This document shows positions 1 to 5,054 of a stretch of 6,830 nucleotides of DNA, piece by piece (within the stretch, counting starts at the first letter, position 1; each line of letters starts with the position of its first letter). A program made the position numbers and the translations under genes. Where the stretch lies: contig JALOQG010000149.1 in assembly GCA_025453505.1 (NCBI GenBank), forward strand, positions 1-6,830, read 5' to 3'. The notes below the pieces were generated by a model. It searched no databases. It worked only from the letters and a program-made list of their open reading frames with translations, and had not been told where the DNA came from. This stretch comes from Myxococcota bacterium (lineage in GTDB: Bacteria; Myxococcota_A; UBA9160; PR03).

Positions 1-119
1 TCAAGGCGACGCTGCTGACGATCCGCTTCCGCAGCGGCCGCTGGCAGAAGGCGCTGCCCGGCCGGCACGCGCACGCGACCGAACCGGAGGCCGTGGAGCG
101 CGACGCGCCGTCGCCTTGA
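1..119 (+). CDS. C-terminal end of an unrecognised protein (5' part outside window)
   Basis: The frame that starts at base 3 is open to the TGA at 117-119 and reads ...LLTIRFRSGRWQKALPGRH... ending in ...RDAPSP. About 38 residues are visible. The choice of frame rests on codon bias: nearly every third base is G or C, whereas the alternative open frame (base 2) gives an Arg/Ala-rich peptide typical of an antisense or shifted shadow. The tail is polar and charged, with no recognisable domain, so no function is offered. The next gene on the same strand starts 102 bases further on, behind its own operator-like dyad, so co-transcription is uncertain. Confidence 0.5.
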   Translation, partial: KATLLTIRFRSGRWQKALPGRHAHATEPEAVERDAPSP

Positions 120-155
120 CACACGCGGCGCATCGCTGGCATGCTGCGCGTTCCC

Positions 156-173
156 GTTGACTCGCGAATCAAC
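156..173. promoter_or_regulatory. 18-bp near-perfect dyad (candidate operator) upstream of the DUF35 gene
   Basis: The sequence GTTGACTCGCGAATCAAC pairs with its own reverse complement at 16 of 18 positions. The arms are GTTGA/TCAAC around a perfect TCGCGA centre, with one mismatched pair (C161/A168). It lies 48 bases before the DUF35 start codon and contains TTGACT (157-162), a possible -35 hexamer. No convincing -10 follows at 16-18 bp. Its size and symmetry fit a homodimeric helix-turn-helix repressor, such as the TetR-type regulators that often control acyl-CoA degradation genes. The regulator is not in the window, so that part is inference. Confidence 0.45.
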
Positions 174-203
174 TCTCGAGCAACCACGGCCCGTGCCGTA
201 CCC

Positions 204-210
204 GGAGGAG
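204..210 (+). promoter_or_regulatory. Shine-Dalgarno deciding the DUF35 start
   Basis: GGAGGAG ends 11 bases before the ATG at 222. This is a strong ribosome-binding site. It selects ATG 222 over the in-frame ATG at 141, which has no such site and would add 27 residues rich in Arg, Ala and Pro that do not resemble the family. Confidence 0.7.
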
Positions 211-221
211 ATCCCACCCCG

Positions 222-632
222 ATGTCCAAGCCCCTGCCCGCAGTCGACTACCTGAAGCTCCCCGAGAGCGGCGAACCGTATCTCGAGGGACCCAAGTGCA
301 GCGCGTGCGGATCCATCTACCTCGGCGCGCGCAAGGTGTGCTCGAAGTGCGGCGCACGCGAGAAGATCGAACCGGTGCGCCTCGCCAATGAAGGTCACCT
401 CTACGTCTACTCGATCGTGCACCGCTCCTTCCCGGGGATCCAGGTGCCGTACGTCTCGGCGATCGTCGACCTCGAAGGCGGCGGCACCGTGAAGGGCAAC
501 CTGATCGGCGTCGACGCCGACCCGGCCAAGATCAAGTTCGGCATGCCCGTGCGCGTCGTCTACAAGGACGCCCTCGGCCGCAAGGACCGCGAAGGCAACT
601 CCTACACCTCCTACTTCTTCGAGCCGCGCTAG
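222..632 (+). CDS. DUF35-type zinc-ribbon/OB-fold protein, thiolase partner
   Basis: This 136-residue protein has the two-part architecture of the DUF35 family. A rubredoxin-like zinc ribbon near the N-terminus is seen as Cys26-x2-Cys29 and Cys40-x2-Cys43. An OB-fold follows from about residue 55 to the end, with the motif-like stretch HLYVYSIVHRSFPG and a GGGTVKGNLIG strand. The length is normal for the family. Members bind thiolase-superfamily enzymes; known examples are the DUF35 subunit bridging thiolase and HMG-CoA synthase in archaea and the ChsH2-type partner of Ltp2 aldolase in steroid side-chain degradation. The OB-fold is thought to help channel or bind acyl-CoA. Here the thiolase gene follows 205 bases downstream on the same strand, so a cytoplasmic complex with it is the natural reading. 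The start is ATG 222, with GGAGGAG upstream. The exact substrate cannot be read from sequence. Confidence 0.88.
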   Translation: MSKPLPAVDYLKLPESGEPYLEGPKCSACGSIYLGARKVCSKCGAREKIEPVRLANEGHLYVYSIVHRSFPGIQVPYVSAIVDLEGGGTVKGNLIGVDADPAKIKFGMPVRVVYKDALGRKDREGNSYTSYFFEPR

Positions 633-662
633 CCCTCGAATCCACGACCGAAGTCGAAGCGC

Positions 663-707
663 CCCGCTTCCGCCGTAGCGAGCCAAAGGCGAGCGGGCCC
701 TTCACCA
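663..707. repeat. GTAGCGAGC-core repeat, copy A
   Basis: This 45-bp element starts 30 bases after the DUF35 stop. It has outer arms CCCGCT (663-668) and AGCGGG (692-697), an inner GCC/GGC pairing, the core GTAGCGAGCC, and a tail CCCTTCACCA outside the arms. It matches copy B (755-799) at 43 of 45 positions, the only changes being AAA versus GCA in the loop. The arms could form an imperfect hairpin in DNA or RNA. No T-run follows, so a classical intrinsic terminator is not supported. Confidence 0.8.
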
Positions 708-754
708 GGACGGATCCGAGCACGAGGCTCGAAGCAACGAACGAGACGACCCCA

Positions 755-799
755 CCCGCTTCCGCCGTAGCGAGCCGCAGGCGAGCGGGCCCTTCACCA
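755..799. repeat. GTAGCGAGC-core repeat, copy B
   Basis: This is the second copy of the 45-bp hairpin-forming element, 92 bases after copy A and ending 38 bases before the thiolase start codon. The arms CCCGCT (755-760) and AGCGGG (784-789) and the tail CCCTTCACCA are unchanged. The spacer between A and B contains CGGATCCGAGCAC (711-723) and GAGGCTCG (724-731). Near-identical words occur in the spacers of the copies at 2025-2220, so the two blocks belong to one repeat family. Confidence 0.8.
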
Positions 800-824
800 A
801 GCTGGAACGAACCAGCAACCCACC

Positions 825-829
825 AGGAG
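825..829 (+). promoter_or_regulatory. Shine-Dalgarno of the thiolase gene
   Basis: AGGAG ends 8 bases before ATG 838, which is optimal spacing. It supports this start for the thiolase gene. The site lies just outside repeat copy B, so the gene keeps its own translation signal despite the repeat-filled leader. Confidence 0.75.
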
Positions 830-837
830 ATCTCCAG

Positions 838-1986
838 ATGAGCGACGTCTACGTAGTCGGCATCGACATGATCAAGTTCATGAAGGCGGGCAGCGGCCCG
901 GCCGTGGAGCTGCTCGGCGCGCAAGCCGCGCTGATGGCGCTCGACGATTGCGGGCTGAAGATCCAGGACATGGAGGCGCTCTACTGCGGCAATCTCGGCC
1001 AGGCGGGCGCGATGGTCGGGCAGCGCGTGCTGCAGCAGATCGGCCAGACCGGCATTCCCGTCGTGAACTGCGCGAATGCCTGCGCCACCGGCGCGACCGC
1101 GTTCCGCGAGGGCTGGATGGCGATCAAGGCCGGCGTCTACGACACGGTGCTCGCGGTGGGCGTCGAGAAGATGGGCGGCGGCCTGCTCGGCGGCGGCGGT
1201 GGCGGCGGCGGCATCCCGAAGGAAGGCCTGCTCGGCTCGATGACGATGCCCGCGGTGTTCGCCGAGGCGGGCCAGGAGCACGCGCGCAAGTACGGCACGA
1301 CGTTCGAGCAGTTCGCCAAGGTGTCGGTGAAGAACCACCACCACTCGACGTTGAATCCGAAGGCGATGTACCAGATCGAGACGCCGCTCGAGACGGTGAT
1401 GGGCGCCGAGATGATCGCGTACCCGAACACCAAGCTGATGTGCTCGGTGAACGTGGACGGATCGGCGGCCGCCGTGCTGATGAGCGAGAAGAAGGTCAAG
1501 GCGCTCGGCCTGATGAAGCGCGCGGTGCGCGTGAAGGCGTCGGTGCTGACGAGCGATCCGTGGCAGGAGCGCGATCTCGTCATGCCGGACGTCAACACCT
1601 GCACGCGGCTCGCGGCGAAGAAGGCCTACGAGATGGCCGGCGTCTCGGCGCAGGACATCAACCTGGTCGAGCTGCACGACTGCTTCGCGACCGCCGAGAT
1701 CCTGCACTACGAGAACCTGGGCCTGTGCGGCGACGGCGAGGCCGGCCACATGATCGACAGCGGCGCGACGGCGCTCGGCGGCAAGGTGCCGGTGAACGTC
1801 TCCGGCGGCCTGCTCTCGAAGGGCCACCCGCTCGGCGCGACCGGGATCGCGAACGTCTACGAAGTCGCCACGCACCTGCGCGGCGAAGCCGGCAAGCGCC
1901 AGGTCGCGAACGCCCGCCTCGGCATGACCCACGTGATCGGCCTCGGCAGCGCCTGCGCCATCCATATCTTGGAGAAGGTCGCGTAG
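838..1986 (+). CDS. Thiolase-superfamily enzyme (SCP2-thiolase-like acetyl-CoA acyltransferase)
   Basis: This 382-residue cytoplasmic enzyme has the normal single-chain thiolase length. Such enzymes form or cleave the C-C bond of 3-oxoacyl-CoA through a covalent acyl-Cys intermediate. The likely nucleophile is Cys82 in NACATG. The HDCF motif typical of SCP2-type thiolases is at 280-283 (His280, Cys282). The GGLLSKGHPLGATG block supplies His330, and GSAC near the end supplies Cys373. In SCP2-type enzymes the HDCF cysteine is reported as the acid/base, so the full catalytic set appears present. A run of eight glycines (118-125) lies in the loop after GVEKMGGG. The gene follows the DUF35 zinc-ribbon gene, its expected partner, with repeats between them and a good ribosome site before ATG 838. 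It is probably degradative (fatty acid, side-chain or steroid), but acetoacetyl-CoA synthesis or an aldolase-like role cannot be excluded. Confidence 0.9.
   Translation: MSDVYVVGIDMIKFMKAGSGPAVELLGAQAALMALDDCGLKIQDMEALYCGNLGQAGAMVGQRVLQQIGQTGIPVVNCANACATGATAFREGWMAIKAGVYDTVLAVGVEKMGGGLLGGGGGGGGIPKEGLLGSMTMPAVFAEAGQEHARKYGTTFEQFAKVSVKNHHHSTLNPKAMYQIETPLETVMGAEMIAYPNTKLMCSVNVDGSAAAVLMSEKKVKALGLMKRAVRVKASVLTSDPWQERDLVMPDVNTCTRLAAKKAYEMAGVSAQDINLVELHDCFATAEILHYENLGLCGDGEAGHMIDSGATALGGKVPVNVSGGLLSKGHPLGATGIANVYEVATHLRGEAGKRQVANARLGMTHVIGLGSACAIHILEKVA
1189..1212 (+). repeat. GGC-triplet run encoding eight glycines in the thiolase
   Basis: Eight consecutive glycine codons, all GGC except one GGT (1198-1200), form a triplet microsatellite inside the thiolase gene (residues 118-125). 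Together with Gly113-115 it makes a very glycine-rich loop. Such a tract can change length in whole codons without breaking the frame. As I recall, related thiolases also carry a glycine-rich loop here, so only the purity and length stand out. Confidence 0.75.
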
Positions 1987-2024
1987 CGAAGCCTCGAAGC
2001 CCGATCGAAGCCAAGACGCCCCGT

Positions 2025-2059
2025 TTCCCGCGTAGCGAGCCTACGGCGAGCGGCGAGAC
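2025..2059. repeat. GTAGCGAGC-core tandem repeat, copy C
   Basis: This is the first of three 35-bp cores in a tandem array after the thiolase stop. It reads from TTCCCGCGTAGCGAGCC through TACGGCGAGCGGCGAGAC. An inner hairpin CGTAG-CGAGC-CTACG can form. The core is followed by a 46-bp spacer ending CGGATCGGAGCAC (2093-2105). The bases before it (CGCCCCG at 2017-2023) align with those before copy A, so the same kind of element follows both the DUF35 and thiolase genes, each about 30 bases past the stop. Confidence 0.8.
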
Positions 2060-2105
2060 CCCATAAGGCTCGCAGTCGCGTTGGCAATGCGGCGGATCGG
2101 AGCAC

Positions 2106-2140
2106 TTCCCGCGTAGCGAGCCTACGGCGAGCGGCGAGAC
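2106..2140. repeat. GTAGCGAGC-core tandem repeat, copy D
   Basis: This 35-bp core is identical to copy C and lies 81 bases after it. It is followed by a 45-bp spacer starting TCATGAGGCTCG and ending CGGATCGGAGCAC (2173-2185). The C and D spacers differ at only a handful of positions, with one base of length difference, so this is a true tandem duplication. The spacer contains ATG 2143, which opens a 17-codon frame ending at TAG 2194-2196 inside copy E. Confidence 0.8.
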
Positions 2141-2185
2141 TCATGAGGCTCGCGGTCGCGCCGGCAATGCGGCGGATCGGAGCAC

Positions 2186-2220
2186 TTCCCGCGTAGCGAG
2201 CCTACAGCGAGCGGCGAGAC
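2186..2220. repeat. GTAGCGAGC-core tandem repeat, copy E, abutting the phosphoesterase start
   Basis: This is the third 35-bp core, 80 bases after D, with a single change (CTACAGCG for CTACGGCG). It ends two bases before ATG 2223. The array continues into TCATGA exactly as after copy D, so the last unit junction supplies the start codon context of the phosphoesterase. There is no AGGAG-like ribosome site in front of that ATG. The purine-rich GCGGCGAGAC of the repeat is the only candidate. Confidence 0.8.
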
Positions 2221-2222
2221 TC

Positions 2223-2708
2223 ATGAAGATCGGAGTGATCAGCGACACGCACAATCACCTGCCCAACGTGGCGCGGATCGTCGCGTTGCTGAATGCGGCG
2301 GGCGTCGAGCGGGTGATCCACACCGGCGACATCACGCAGGCGGCGACGCTCGAAGTGCTCGCGCGCCTCGACGCGCCGCTGCTCGGCGTCTACGGCAACA
2401 ACGACGCCGGCGAGCGCCCCGCCCTCTCCGCCGCCGCCGCACGGTTCGGCATCCGGCTTTCGGATCCGCCGCTCGAGATCACGCTCGCCGAGCGCCGCAT
2501 CCTCGTCGTCCACGACCCGCGCACGCTCGACGCCGCGGGCGGTGCGCACCACCTCGCGCTGCACGGCCACACCCACCGGCACACGCTCGAGCGCTCGGGC
2601 AACCGCGTCGTCTTCAATCCCGGCGAGTGCGCGGGCCACGTCGCGGGCCGCAACGCGATCGGCCTCGTCGATCTCACGTCCCTCGAAGCCACACTGCTCC
2701 GCTTCTAG
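2223..2708 (+). CDS. YfcE/MJ0936-type metallophosphoesterase
   Basis: This 161-residue protein belongs to the calcineurin-like phosphoesterase superfamily, YfcE/MJ0936 branch, which are small cytoplasmic, usually Mn-dependent phosphodiesterases. Metal-binding motifs appear in order: SDTH (Asp8, His10), GD (Asp36), GNND (58-61, for the usual GNHD), VVHDP with His97 where the family often has xxHG, and GHTH (115-118). The closing NPGE (132-135) replaces the common NPGS. The core set is therefore complete and the length is normal. The start at ATG 2223 gives MKIGVISDTH, the expected family N-terminus, so it is secure despite the lack of a canonical ribosome site. The gene stands alone on this strand: tandem repeats precede it, and a convergent methyltransferase ends 22 bases beyond its stop. 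The physiological substrate is unknown. Confidence 0.9.
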   Translation: MKIGVISDTHNHLPNVARIVALLNAAGVERVIHTGDITQAATLEVLARLDAPLLGVYGNNDAGERPALSAAAARFGIRLSDPPLEITLAERRILVVHDPRTLDAAGGAHHLALHGHTHRHTLERSGNRVVFNPGECAGHVAGRNAIGLVDLTSLEATLLRF

Positions 2709-2730
2709 CCCCGATCCGAAGTCCGCCGCT

Positions 2731-3543
2731 TCACGCGATGCGCTTGCGCGAGACGAAGGTGACGGCCGGGTCCACCTCGGCGGACGGGCGATGGACGTGC
2801 AGCTCGGTGTCGAAGCCGAGTTCCGCCAGATCGGTCAGCAGGTCCTCGCCGAAATCGGTGTAGACCAGCGACTTCCCGCCGGCGCCGTCCCCGTGATGGC
2901 GCGGCTCCAACCGGTGGACGTCGGTCTCGCCGCTCGTGTCGACGCGCGCGACCGACGTCTTCCGCAGGGGCACGTCGGTCGGAACCGAGAAGACGTGCAC
3001 GCCGCCCGGCGCGAGGACTCTCGCGATCTCCCGGAACGCCGCCATCGGCTTCCGCACGTGCTCGAGGATGTCGCTCGTGACGACCGCGTCGAAGCGCTCC
3101 GCTTCGAAGGTCAGCGATTCGAGATCCTGGCACGGGACGCCGTTCCGCTCCGATCCGGGCGCCACGTCGGGCCACCAGAAAGAGTTGCGGTACTCGCACG
3201 CGCCACTCCAGATCGGCCGGAAGGGACCGGCGATGCCCGGCTCGTAGATCCGCAGCGACCCGAAGCCGGGCGCGCCGACCACTTCGACGAGACTGCTCGC
3301 CCCTCGGTCGCCGAGAACTCCGATCAGGGCCGCCGCTTGGGCCTGATACCGGTACGACGCCCGGCACGTCGGACAGCGATATCCCTCTCGATGGGAACGA
3401 TGGCTCCGGACGAAGGTTCCGGGATTCCCGCAGACGGGGCAGCGACTCGAGAAGCGGTGATCCTCGGAATCTCGCGGCGCCGGGCCCGGCGCGACGCGTC
3501 CGGATCTCGATCGCCCGAACCAACGAGTGAGACGCTCGATCAA
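2731..3543 (-). CDS. Zinc-ribbon class I SAM-dependent methyltransferase
   Basis: With a TTG start at 3543 the protein has 270 residues. A zinc ribbon comes first: Cys35-x2-Cys38 and Cys57-x2-Cys60. The methyltransferase domain follows. Its usual GxGxG motif I is replaced by RIYEPGIAGPF (98-108), resembling the 'APE'-type motif I of zinc-ribbon methyltransferases. Then come RFDAVVTSDILEHV (150-163) and ARVLAPGGVHVFSVP (174-188), the standard motif IV/V region with the EHV hallmark. It lies 23 bases downstream of oxyR on the same strand, so the two may be co-transcribed. No ATG or GTG is available between the oxyR stop and the zinc ribbon, so TTG 3543 is the best but uncertain start; CTG 3570, overlapping the oxyR stop, is an alternative. 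The substrate is unknown; relatives often sit near sugar or cell-surface genes, which are absent here. Confidence 0.8.
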   Translation of the reverse strand: MIERLTRWFGRSRSGRVAPGPAPRDSEDHRFSSRCPVCGNPGTFVRSHRSHREGYRCPTCRASYRYQAQAAALIGVLGDRGASSLVEVVGAPGFGSLRIYEPGIAGPFRPIWSGACEYRNSFWWPDVAPGSERNGVPCQDLESLTFEAERFDAVVTSDILEHVRKPMAAFREIARVLAPGGVHVFSVPTDVPLRKTSVARVDTSGETDVHRLEPRHHGDGAGGKSLVYTDFGEDLLTDLAELGFDTELHVHRPSAEVDPAVTFVSRKRIA

Positions 3544-3566
3544 GCGCGGCCCCCGCAGCGCGAAGT

Positions 3567-4457
3567 TCAGACGGCGCTCACGCCCTCGGGCAGATGCTCG
3601 CGCAGGAACGCGGCGAGCGCGTCGACCGAGTGGGTGCGCGCGTAGACCTTGCGCCACACGAGCGCGACCCGGCGCGTCGGCTTCGGGGAGATCGCCACCG
3701 TATCGACGTCGCGCCGTCCGCGCGAGGCGAGCAGTGGCAGCAGCGTCGCGCCGACGCCGGCCGCGACCATGTTGCGCAGCGTCTCGAGGCTCGCGCCCGC
3801 GACCTCTTCGCGCTCGCGCGACGACACGCGGCCGCACACCTCGAGCGCCTGGTCGCGCAGGCAGTGGCCTTCCTCGAGCAGCAGCAGCGGCAGATCGGCG
3901 AGAGCCTCGGTCCGCACGCGCGACTGCTTGGCGAGCGCGTGGCCGCGCGGCAGCGCCAGCACGAAGGGCTCGTCGTAGAGCGACGCGCGGCCGAGGTCGT
4001 CGCCGGCGATCGGCAGCGAGAGCAGCGCCGCGTCGAGCTTCGCGGCGCGCAGCTCGCCGAGCAGGATCTCCGTCTGCGTCTCGCGCAGCAGCAGCCGCAG
4101 CTTCGGAAATGCCGCGCGCAGACCTCGCACCACGTACGGCAGCAGGTACGGGCCGATCGTCGGGATCACGCCGAGCCGGAAGTCGCCCACCAGCGGATCG
4201 CGGCCCTGCGCGGCGAGGTCGGTGAAGCGACGCGCCTCGTCGAGCACGAGCCGCGCCTGTGCGATCAGCCCGCGGCCCGCGTCCGAGATCGACACGCGGC
4301 GCCGCGTACGCTCGACCATCACCACGCCGAGCTCGTCCTCGAGCTTCTTGATCGCCGCCGAGAGCGTCGGCTGCGAGACCGCGCACGCCCGCGCCGCACG
4401 GCCGAAGTGGCCGGTGTCGGCGAGCGCGACCAGATAGCGGAGTTCCTGCAGGGTCAC
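3567..4457 (-). CDS. oxyR: OxyR, LysR-type hydrogen peroxide sensor and regulator
   Basis: From GTG 4457 the protein has 296 residues, close to E. coli OxyR (305). The N-terminal winged helix-turn-helix reads LQELRYLVALADTGHFGRAA and SQPTLSAAIKKLEDELG. The effector domain contains GHCLRDQALEVC, with Cys199 and Cys208 at exactly the E. coli OxyR numbers. These form the peroxide-induced disulfide. The SLETLRNMVAAGVGATLLP block, also characteristic of OxyR, follows. A longer in-frame start at ATG 4526 would add 23 residues not seen in the family, so GTG 4457 is preferred, although no strong ribosome site precedes it. The gene diverges from dps across 114 bases, the classical arrangement for an activator next to its target. 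A methyltransferase gene follows 23 bases downstream. The protein should bind the shared spacer and likely regulates its own gene. Confidence 0.93.
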   Translation of the reverse strand: MTLQELRYLVALADTGHFGRAARACAVSQPTLSAAIKKLEDELGVVMVERTRRRVSISDAGRGLIAQARLVLDEARRFTDLAAQGRDPLVGDFRLGVIPTIGPYLLPYVVRGLRAAFPKLRLLLRETQTEILLGELRAAKLDAALLSLPIAGDDLGRASLYDEPFVLALPRGHALAKQSRVRTEALADLPLLLLEEGHCLRDQALEVCGRVSSREREEVAGASLETLRNMVAAGVGATLLPLLASRGRRDVDTVAISPKPTRRVALVWRKVYARTHSVDALAAFLREHLPEGVSAV

Positions 4458-4571
4458 GCGGCGAGCATAGCCAGACTCGATCGCGGCGACGCGAAAGATC
4501 CATTGGACGGATCCACGCGATGCCACTAGCTTGGAACCTCACTCGAGATAGGCAGCAAAGAGGAGATTGCG
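4458..4571. promoter_or_regulatory. Divergent oxyR-dps promoter region with LysR-type dyads
   Basis: This 114-base spacer must hold both promoters. It contains the dyad GATCC-N7-GGATC (4497-4513), which satisfies the LysR-type T-N11-A rule (T4499, A4511) and is centred about 67 bases before the dps start. Nearer oxyR lies ATAG-N7-CGAT (4467-4481), a 7-of-8 match to one OxyR half-operator pair (ATAG-N7-CTAT). A second ATAG (4548-4551) has no partner. TTGGAC at 4503-4508 could be a weak dps -35, followed by no good -10. A full four-part OxyR site is not visible, so exact positions are tentative. Confidence 0.45.
4561..4565 (+). promoter_or_regulatory. Shine-Dalgarno of dps
   Basis: AGGAG ends 6 bases before ATG 4572, fixing the dps start. 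A further in-frame start upstream is not needed, since the protein then begins with a typical basic Dps tail. Confidence 0.75.
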
Positions 4572-5054
4572 ATGGCAGCGCGTGCATCCAGGGGTGCTTC
4601 GATCAAGGGAACGAGCGGGTCGAAGGCCGTGATCGACGCGACCTCGCGGTTGCTGGCCGACAGCTACACGCTCTACCTCAAGACCCACAACTATCACTGG
4701 AACGTGACGGGGCCGATGTTCTCGACGCTCCACACCATGTTCGAGACGCAGTACACCGAACTGGCGCTGGCGGTCGACGAGATCGCCGAGCGCATCCGCG
4801 CGCAGGGCGCGATGGCGCCGGGCTCCTACACGGAGTTCCAGAAACTGGCCAAGGTGAAGGAAGCCAAGCGCGTCCCGAAGGCCACCGAGATGATCCGCGA
4901 GCTCGCAGCCGACTGCGAAACCGTCGCCCAGACCGCGTCGAAGCTGGTCGAAGCGGCGCAGAAGGCGGGCGACGAGGCCAGCGCCGATCTCGGCATCCGC
5001 CGCATCCAGGTCGCCGAGAAGAACGCCTGGATGCTGCGCAGCCACCTCGCCTAG
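4572..5054 (+). CDS. dps: Dps-family ferritin-like DNA protection protein
   Basis: This 160-residue protein forms the Dps four-helix bundle, which assembles into dodecameric cages that oxidise Fe2+ (preferably with H2O2) and store iron. The complete intersubunit ferroxidase set is present with family spacing: His42 in HNYHWNV, His54 and Glu58 in LHTMFE, Asp69 and Glu73 in VDEIAE. These correspond to E. coli His51, His63, Asp67, Asp78 and Glu82. The first 20 residues are basic and flexible-looking (Arg4, Arg7, Lys12, Lys18), a plausible DNA-binding tail. The gene diverges from oxyR, so peroxide induction through OxyR is the expected control. The stop codon overlaps that of the convergent molybdoenzyme gene. 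No signal peptide is visible, so the protein is cytoplasmic or nucleoid-associated. Confidence 0.93.
   Translation: MAARASRGASIKGTSGSKAVIDATSRLLADSYTLYLKTHNYHWNVTGPMFSTLHTMFETQYTELALAVDEIAERIRAQGAMAPGSYTEFQKLAKVKEAKRVPKATEMIRELAADCETVAQTASKLVEAAQKAGDEASADLGIRRIQVAEKNAWMLRSHLA

Noticed and set aside
141..221. N-terminal extension of the DUF35 protein from ATG 141
   Set aside because: No ribosome site, atypical residues, and it would translate through the dyad. ATG 222 has a strong Shine-Dalgarno.
663..799. Repeat hairpins as intrinsic terminators
   Set aside because: The stems are imperfect and followed by CCCTTCACCA, with no T-run. A Rho-dependent or structural role is possible but not visible.
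532..1965. Long minus-strand open frame opposite the DUF35 and thiolase genes
   Set aside because: It is rich in Arg, Ala, His and Leu, lacks domains, crosses two well-supported genes and the repeats, and is the expected antisense shadow of GC-rich codons.
1857..2144. Minus-strand frame with an internal peptide repeat (LAARRRLATRE twice)
   Set aside because: The peptide repeat is merely the translation of DNA repeat copies C and D, and the frame runs into the thiolase 3' end antisense.
2025..2220. Tandem array as a CRISPR
   Set aside because: Only three 35-bp units, and the 45-46 bp spacers are nearly identical to each other, so this is a tandem duplication rather than repeat-spacer structure. 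No cas genes are present.
2709..2730. Bidirectional terminator between the convergent phosphoesterase and methyltransferase genes
   Set aside because: Only 22 bases, with no stem or T-run.
4458..4526. Longer OxyR from ATG 4526
   Set aside because: It would add 23 residues before the conserved N-terminal helix and shift the redox cysteines from 199/208. GTG 4457 gives exact family numbering.
2731..4587. Methyltransferase as a 618-residue protein extending through oxyR
   Set aside because: The part upstream of 3570 is an Arg-rich shifted-frame reading of oxyR. Recognisable protein begins only near the zinc ribbon, so a short protein from TTG 3543 is preferred.
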